Part shown: piece after piece, positions 57,949 to 64,000 of the stretch | How the letters are laid out: each line of letters begins with the position of its first letter | Numbering within the stretch: the first letter of the stretch is position 1 | Origin: Lycorma delicatula | Taxonomy: Eukaryota; Arthropoda; Insecta; Hemiptera; Fulgoridae | Reading direction: 5' to 3' | NCBI RefSeq assembly: GCF_047948215.1 | Contig: NC_134462.1 | Location: forward strand, 115,410,937-115,474,936 | Length of the DNA: 64,000 nt | Program-made: the position numbers and the translations under genes | Notes under the pieces: generated by a model | Told to the model about the DNA's origin: nothing | The model's database searches: none | The model's input: only the letters and a program-made list of their open reading frames with translations

Positions 57949-58850
57949 ATGGCGTCACCCCAAGAGAAAGCTTAGCGCTTGTAGTGGTTCGCAGAAACAA
58001 AATCGGTGACTGTCGTACAAAGAAATTATACGCGAATCTACTGTAGAAATTCTAATGAAAAATGCATTTATAAACGGTGTCAACAGTTTTTTTAAACCGG
58101 AAGCGTTTTGAAAGGTCACCGGGTAGTCCTAGAACAAGTATCGGAAACACAGAGAGAATTTGACTATCTTTCGTACAAAGTCGAAAACATTCAGTTCGTA
58201 GTGTTTGTAGTCAATTAAACATTCCTAAAAGCAATGTCCATGATGAATTCGTTAGCGACTGAAACTTCAGGCTTATAAACTGCAGCTTCTCCATAAAATT
58301 AAACCTAACGATAAGCCACGAAAAATTTGGTTTTTTTTTACGACCATATTAAACTACTATTTCTGCTGATTTCATATTTATAAATTGTGCCGTAATGGTC
58401 GAATATGAAACTCAGAAAATCCACATGAATGGGTAGAATTTGTCTACAAATGTCCGAAAGTGAATGTCTTTGTGGTATCATGCAAAATCGAATTTTTGAG
58501 TTATTTTTTCCGTAACTAGAATATCACGGGATTAGAATACTTGGACATATTAGAGAACTTTGTGTTTCTATAGACTGAAAATACGGAGCCACTTCAGATC
58601 TTACACAACAGGTTCCCAGAAAGGTGGATAAAGCTTCCATCGATTGGTTATCGCGAAGTCCCGATTTGACACCGCGTTCTTCTTTTGGGTAAAGTTAAAA
58701 GATAACGTATTCAGAGAAAAAAATCAAGTCACTCGACCACCTGCGCCAAAGAACAACAGCATCCGTGAAAACGATTCCGGCAGATATTCTCACCAGAATG
58801 TGAAATGTGGTTAATTATCGGTTGACGTCTGTAAGAGTGTAAACGGTGTT
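57949..58850 (+). pseudogene. Decayed mariner-like transposase, second lineage
   Basis: From 57,949 the plus strand reads MASPQEKA, stop, RL, stop, WFAETKSVTVVQRNY, then YKRCQQFFK: the N-terminal helix-turn-helix region of a widespread mariner-like transposase group. Further on are traces of the second DNA-binding half (LNIPKSNVHD-like, about 58,218-58,245) and of the C-terminal catalytic end (SIDWLSRSPDLTP, about 58,638-58,676; KLKDNVF, about 58,693-58,712). The first catalytic Asp is not evident. Stops and frameshifts occur throughout. Ends and inverted repeats were not identified. Confidence 0.78.
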
Positions 58851-61423
58851 CGTACAAATCTAATTCTAAGCGTAATAAAGTAGATTAATTTAAAACCGCT
58901 GTGTTCTTCTTCGAACTCCGTTAATTAAAACTATTTTGCATACCTGAACTTCTAACACGGATAAATTTTAATATTTAGAAACTAATGGGAAATATCATGC
59001 TTTAGAAATCACAGTAAGAAAAATCGGTAGGACACAATTAAAATCAAATTTTTTTTACGACTGAATACAGATGACTAAAAAAGTTTAGTTTCAAATATCG
59101 GGAAAATAACATCTTATTTTAGTATGAGAAAAAATTAAATTATGAAGCTGTCGAAGAAAAATGGAAAGCGTGAGCAACAAAAAAACGTTTTTAATGGGGG
59201 TGGGCATTATGTGCTGAAAAATTATGCCTTCTGAAAGAAAAATAAAAGGTTTCTTCCTTATTGTGTGTTTAAATTTATTGGAGCCATGAAATTAATTATG
59301 GAGTAATTGAGATCTGAAATAAGTCTCAAAGAAGTTTAAACTCATTGAATTAATAGTAAATATGTCGTATTATATTAGGACTCGACGTCGTACGTAAAGG
59401 CTAATTAGTAAAGTAAAGCTATCGCACAGTGTATAGTAGCGTAATATGTTTTTGTGCATTTAAGTTACTCATATAAGCATTTCTAATAAGTATTTCTAAT
59501 GAAATACAAATTCATAGAGACAACAGAAAAAATTTCAAGACTACTGGAGAAGGAATAATAAAAGTATAGCAGGATAGATGACTCATAATTTTTTTTTGTA
59601 GCTTTATATTTCCGTGTGATGCCATCCCTTCTCAGAAATTATCTAAATAGGTGGCTATAGACTCTTTATTAACAGATGTGAGAACATACAACGGAAATTT
59701 CTATTATTAGTTTAGAAAAAAAAAATTATTTATGATACGTCATGTAGAATATAGTGAGGATGTCTGGCATGATATTTTGGTTTTTTGGAGGTTGAGTATT
59801 ACAAAAAAGATAAAGTTTTAATGTGCCCATATGTGGAACTAGAGATAAAGTTATAACATTGTAACTAGAGACAATGTTATGGTAACATTTAAAGTTTGTA
59901 ATTATTTCAACGATCAGCTATATTGTCTGGCATACAATATTTTTTGACGCATAGATTAATTGATCTTTATTACTTTAGTAAAAAATATTTCAGTTCAGCA
60001 GTTAGATTGAGATCTTTAATTTCTGTTCTTTCTGCCTTGAAGTAATGACTTTTGGTTGTTATCAGGTTATAGATAGAAAGTTCATCTTCTGATCTGTCTG
60101 CACGGTTTAAATTATAATAAAATGATGTTCCAGGAAGAAATACGCGAGCAGTCGGTTAAATAAGATATAATTGTTTGAAGTAAAGATTGAGCTTTCCTCT
60201 AGTGCGTGCAACTCTCCGGGGCTGTACGCTCAACTCTTCTTGAGATGTACTTAATGAACATCACCCAAAACCTATTAATGTATATACACACAACATGATT
60301 TCAGATAATAGTGTCGGACAAATTTTCTCTGTAAATATGGCAGTTTGATGAGATAAACTGCGCGGCATACCGGATTCCTGATTAACCATAAAACAAAATT
60401 CATATCGAAATAAATGTCATATGTGGATTTAACTGGTAAAGAAATTTGGAAGAAAACTGCTGTAATATCAATATTTTTTTCTTAATTTTAAATAATGAAT
60501 TCCATTGTATTTGTTGTTTAAGTAATAATGTTAACAGCAAAAGTTTTAAGTAAATGGTTTAACGTTTGTGAATAAAAAAAACAAAAAACAAAAAAACATA
60601 AAAAGTAACAGTAGTGATAAAACATAATTTAATAAGTTGATATGTACACATTTAAAGAAAATAAAAAACAAATTATTCATGTTCTTGAGAGAATGATGAA
60701 TGTGAAGTAATCGTTGATGATTGCCGCTTCACCAGTATTACAACTTGCTTAAGAGAAAATTACACTAATTGAAAAAATAAAAAACAAAATTTTTACAACT
60801 CATTAATAAATGGAAATTTTAATGTATAAACAGAAAAATACCACTACACAAAATATTTATGTTCAAAATTACATTAAAGTACAGTATATTATAGAAACAT
60901 TGCAATAAAAGATTAAATCATGCAAAATTTAACGATGCACAATTAGTAAGAAATAATTATTTCTCTCGTTATTTCTCTGCTCTTAGAATTTATTTTACCC
61001 CTTCCATGCTACAAAAAACGACTTCTTAACAAAATATCAGCGATATTAATTTCAAGAATTATTAAATTAAAATTCATTTATCTATCCTTGTATATTTTAT
61101 AGTAAAATAATAAATATATGTATAAATCTTGCAAAGGAAGGTTTTCAATTAATTCATGTTGAAGTTAACAAATATTTTTCAGTCCTTTCCGGCAGCCACA
61201 GAAGGAAAAGAATATTTGCGAAACCATAAATTTTTTTGTTTGTTATTTCTTAAGAACACACGATTCCAATTTCGTAGAACACTAAAGGTAAAGTAAACGT
61301 TACGTACGATACGAAGTATGAAAGGATTACAAGGAATGGTAATATTTTTGCCAGATTGAAATTAAAAATTCCTTAGTAAAATCTGTTAATTATGTTAAAA
61401 TATAAAAAAAAATGTTTTTCAAC
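58851..61423. other. AT-rich sequence, no gene recognised
   Basis: No long frame or TE motif was seen. Confidence 0.5.
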
Positions 61424-61713
61424 CCACCGAGTTGTCTAGCGATAAACCTGTCGTCGTAAATCAGCTGATTGCAAAGTGGAAGTTCTCAGGTTCAAATCGT
61501 AATAAAGGTAGTTACTTTTATTCGGATTTGGATACTAGATTGTAGTTACCGGTGTTCTTCAGTAGTCTGTTTTAATTAATCACAAATCTCAGGAATGATC
61601 GGCCTGAGTTTGTTCAGGACTACACATTTAGCGATACAGTGACATTTTACTGATTGATTAGTTGCTTATGACTTTAATAAACTGTTGATGCGACTATAAA
61701 TAAAAGGAAAAAA
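61424..61713 (+). mobile_element. tRNA-derived SINE, best-preserved copy of the TTGATGC-tail subfamily
   Basis: CCCACCGAGTTGTCTAGCGATAAACCTG is the A-box half. AAATCAGCTGATTGCAAAGTGG and CAGGTTCAAATCGTAATAAAGG hold a near-perfect B-box. Then follow TTACTTTTATTCGGATTTGG, ACCGGTGTTCTTC, AGGAATGATCGGCCTGAGTT, and the tail ATGACTTTAATAAACTGTTGATGCG ending in an A/G-rich tract. It matches the minus-strand copy at 32,410. Repeat copy D begins immediately after the tail. Confidence 0.88.
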
Positions 61714-62314
61714 TACTTCCTTGTACGAAGTAAAGGAAGTATTGCGAAAAGTTTCGGTTTTCAGATTTCAACGGAAATATCCATTTTGACTATCCATCTC
61801 GCATAACACAAAAACGATTAGCCGCAGGATGTTGAAATTTTGGATTTAGAACTGTTGTAACATCTAATTGTGCACCTCCCCTTTTGAGAAATCGGCCAAC
61901 AGTGTCCAAAAAAGCCTGAAATTCAAAAAGATCTGGATTTTGGACTTTTTCATTGACAACTTTTCAACGATATATCATAAGTGGTACTTATTTTCATTGG
62001 TGCCAGAGTTATTGCCAAATAAAATTAATGAAATTAATTAATGAAATATTCGGTTCAAGGGGAAGGCACATCGTTTCGAATCAGACTTCATCTCCTTTTT
62101 TTTAAACTTTATTTAAAATTCAAATATATATTGATTTATTAGTAATTATTCACCTGCGATAGTAAAAAAAATATTACGATAAATAACAAAAAAAAAAAAT
62201 TATGAAAAAATATCAGAAGTTATTAAAGAAAAAATGTTATGTACTTACTATTTAAAAAAAAGTATATATGTAATTTAATAGGCGTACAAGGAAGTCATGT
62301 GGTGTCCACATCAG
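61714..62314 (-). repeat. Unclassified 600-bp interspersed repeat, copy D
   Basis: The left end TACTTCCTTGTACGAAGTAAAGGAAGTA is itself a hairpin (TACTTCCTT / AAGGAAGTA). The right end CGTACAAGGAAGTCATGTGGTGTCCACATCAG contains ATGTGG..CCACAT as a second hairpin. ACTTCCTTGTACG on the left and CGTACAAGGAAGT on the right form a 13 bp inverted repeat. Internal blocks match copies A-C, though the copy lacks the CTCAATGAG block. No long ORF is present. Confidence 0.9.
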
Positions 62315-63275
62315 ATTTGTCAACAAGATGACATCGAAATTAATAAAGAATTATAATATTTTAATTTTTTTTCAATATTGGTCAGTAGTTAATACCAAAT
62401 TACAAAAAAAATTAACAAAAACATTTATATTTAATTCAGAGTCACTTCTGAGACCGTAAATTAAAAGCAAAAAGTAATATATTAAATTTTTTAACACATT
62501 TTAAATTAGTTTTATTAATATTATTTAAAAAAAAATTAATTAAAATTATTTTTGCAAGGAATTTTAGTTGAAATTCGTATAGAACTACAAAGAAAATCAC
62601 CATCCATTTAAACGTAAAAATGTTTAAAAAAAGTTTAATTTCTTATTCACCTAATTCTTTAAAATTGTTTAAAACACCAATTAAGCAATATTAAAGCCAA
62701 AAAAAGAAAAAAAATCTTCAAATCGTAAATACATAAAATTAATGTTTAATACAATTTTAAGAAAGAAAGAATTTTGTTTATTTTATAAAGCATAATAAAG
62801 CTTAAAACTATATAAAAAAAGATCTGCAGACGAAGTTATACCTGTAATAAGAATTTATTAAAAAGTGAGTTATATTTTCTAATGTATCGTAAAGTTGCGA
62901 ATAGTAATAAAACATGAATCTTCACATTTTATAAATGGAAAAGAAAATTATGTTTAACACTTACTCGTTCCCTTTTAGTTTTAAACTAATTGCCCTGTTT
63001 ACTGTGATTTGGAAGATGAGATAAAGTTGCATATTTTTTCATTTTTTTAAACTAGAAGATGTGTAAAAGTAATGGATGCAAATTTATACCTTCTTTTATT
63101 TGTTAGCCGGGAAATTTCAAATAATTTTATTATATTTCTGTTCATATTACATTTCTTATGGCGTTTTTCCAAGAATTAAAAAAAAATTGGTAAATTTTTA
63201 TAAGCATGAAAATAATGAAATCGGAATAATTTACCTGTAAGCAAATCTTTAGTATATAAGTTTAACAGGTAAATA
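62315..63275. other. AT-rich sequence, no gene recognised
   Basis: Only A/T-rich low-complexity sequence and short frames. Confidence 0.5.
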
Positions 63276-64000
63276 CAGAGTGATTTTTTAGTCCTGTTAC
63301 CAAATTTTAAATATAATTTAAGAAAGGGAAATTTAGGAGGAATAAAAAATGTATTTGTTACTTAAAAAAGAGTTTTAATAAAAAGCTATTATTTACATAA
63401 CTGTTAAAGAGTATGCTCAAAATGCCCATCCCTTGCGGTTATACACGCACGGACTCTTTTCAGCATATTAGCAAAAACCTTTTTAAGAGTTGCATTGGAA
63501 ATATTCGTGATTAAGTCTGTAATATTGACTTTAAGTTCATCAATAGTGTGAGGATTGTTTTTGAAGCCTCGGACTTAATATAGCCCCACAAAAAGTAGTC
63601 AGGAGATGTGAGGTCTGGGGACCTTGGAGGCCATAAGCCCAAGCTTATTATTCGATCATCGAAGAACTCTTGCAGAAAATCCACGGTTTCTCGAGACGTG
63701 TGACATGTAGCGCCGTCTTTCTGAAACCAGTAATACCGTTCTTAAGGTTCCATGAAGGACAGAAGTTGGCGCACAATATTCCTGTATACTTTACAATTTA
63801 CTGTCTGTTCGAAGAATATGGGTCCGACTATACGATGACGAGATATCGCACACCACACACCAATTTTTTCAGGATGCAAAGATTTGTCTTGTAAAGCGTT
63901 AGGATTTTCAACCACCTAAATTTGACAGTTTTGACTGTTCACATAACCATCGAGATGGATCCAAGCTTCATCACTAAAGAACACCGCTTTTAAAAATTCG
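63276..64000 (-). pseudogene. Mariner-like element with broken transposase, cut by the window end
   Basis: On the minus strand from the window edge: FLKAVFFSDEAWIHLDGYVN (first catalytic motif), LHPEKIGVWCAISRHRIVGP near 63,870-63,810, FQKDGATCHTSRETVDFLQE near 63,725-63,665 (second catalytic motif), and GLWPPRSPDLTSPDYFLWGY near 63,645-63,590 (third). Stops and at least one frameshift (near 63,585) are present. The sequence CAGAGTGATTTTTTAG after TA at 63,274-63,275 is a likely terminal end. It is related to, but clearly distinct from, the element at 31,070-32,399. The N-terminal half lies beyond the window. Confidence 0.87.

Overview
The window looks like nuclear DNA of an arthropod, most likely an insect. 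It is very AT-rich (mostly poly-A/T tracts, short tandem repeats and stop-filled frames) and carries Jockey-type LINEs, mariner-like elements, a Helitron and tRNA-derived SINEs. There is no sign of operons or bacterial genes. A hemipteran host is possible but this is only an impression from the repeat types. No complete host gene is visible; nearly everything recognisable is a mobile element or its remains.

Layout. 1-5.7 kb: a minus-strand Jockey-type LINE with two long intact ORFs (472 aa zinc-knuckle ORF1 and 901 aa endonuclease/reverse transcriptase ORF2, overlapping by 8 nt). It is far more GC-rich than its surroundings, and diverged tandem units of about 228 bp lie on its 5' side. 7.5-7.8 kb: a tRNA-derived SINE head joined to an unusual GC-rich tail. 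10.9-12.4 kb: a decayed LINE reverse transcriptase. 16.1-18.6 kb: a decayed Helitron with recognisable 5' TC and 3' hairpin-CTAG ends that keeps only a broken Pif1-like helicase. 20.4-21.2 kb: two SINEs. 24.0-24.4 kb: a short minus-strand exon matching the N-terminus of amphiphysin (BAR-domain membrane-curvature protein), with a GC-richer upstream block; this is the only plausible host gene exon. 24.7-25.2 kb: a 174 bp LINE tail and a long CT/GT microsatellite. 30.6-32.7 kb: a Jockey LINE tail, a mariner-like element with 28 bp inverted repeats and a broken transposase, and a SINE. 38.2-39.2 kb: another Jockey remnant. 45.7-47.0 kb: a SINE and the C-terminal part of a different LINE. 49.6-51.7 kb: a SINE carrying a nested SINE-like insertion, then a 5'-truncated LINE with clear target-site duplications. 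57.2-58.9 kb: an R1-like LINE tail and a second mariner relic. 63.3-64.0 kb: a third mariner-like element cut by the window end.

Four copies of an unclassified 600-655 bp repeat (34.9, 48.9, 53.7 and 61.7 kb) with hairpin ends are the best candidate for something not well described. The rest is AT-rich sequence in which I see no gene. If the amphiphysin exon is real, the gene would run toward lower coordinates and its first intron would hold much of the left third of the window; no further exon was recognised there. The elements show several rounds of insertion: the large LINE looks young, the SINEs and the 600 bp family are moderately diverged, and the Helitron, mariners and other LINE pieces are dead.
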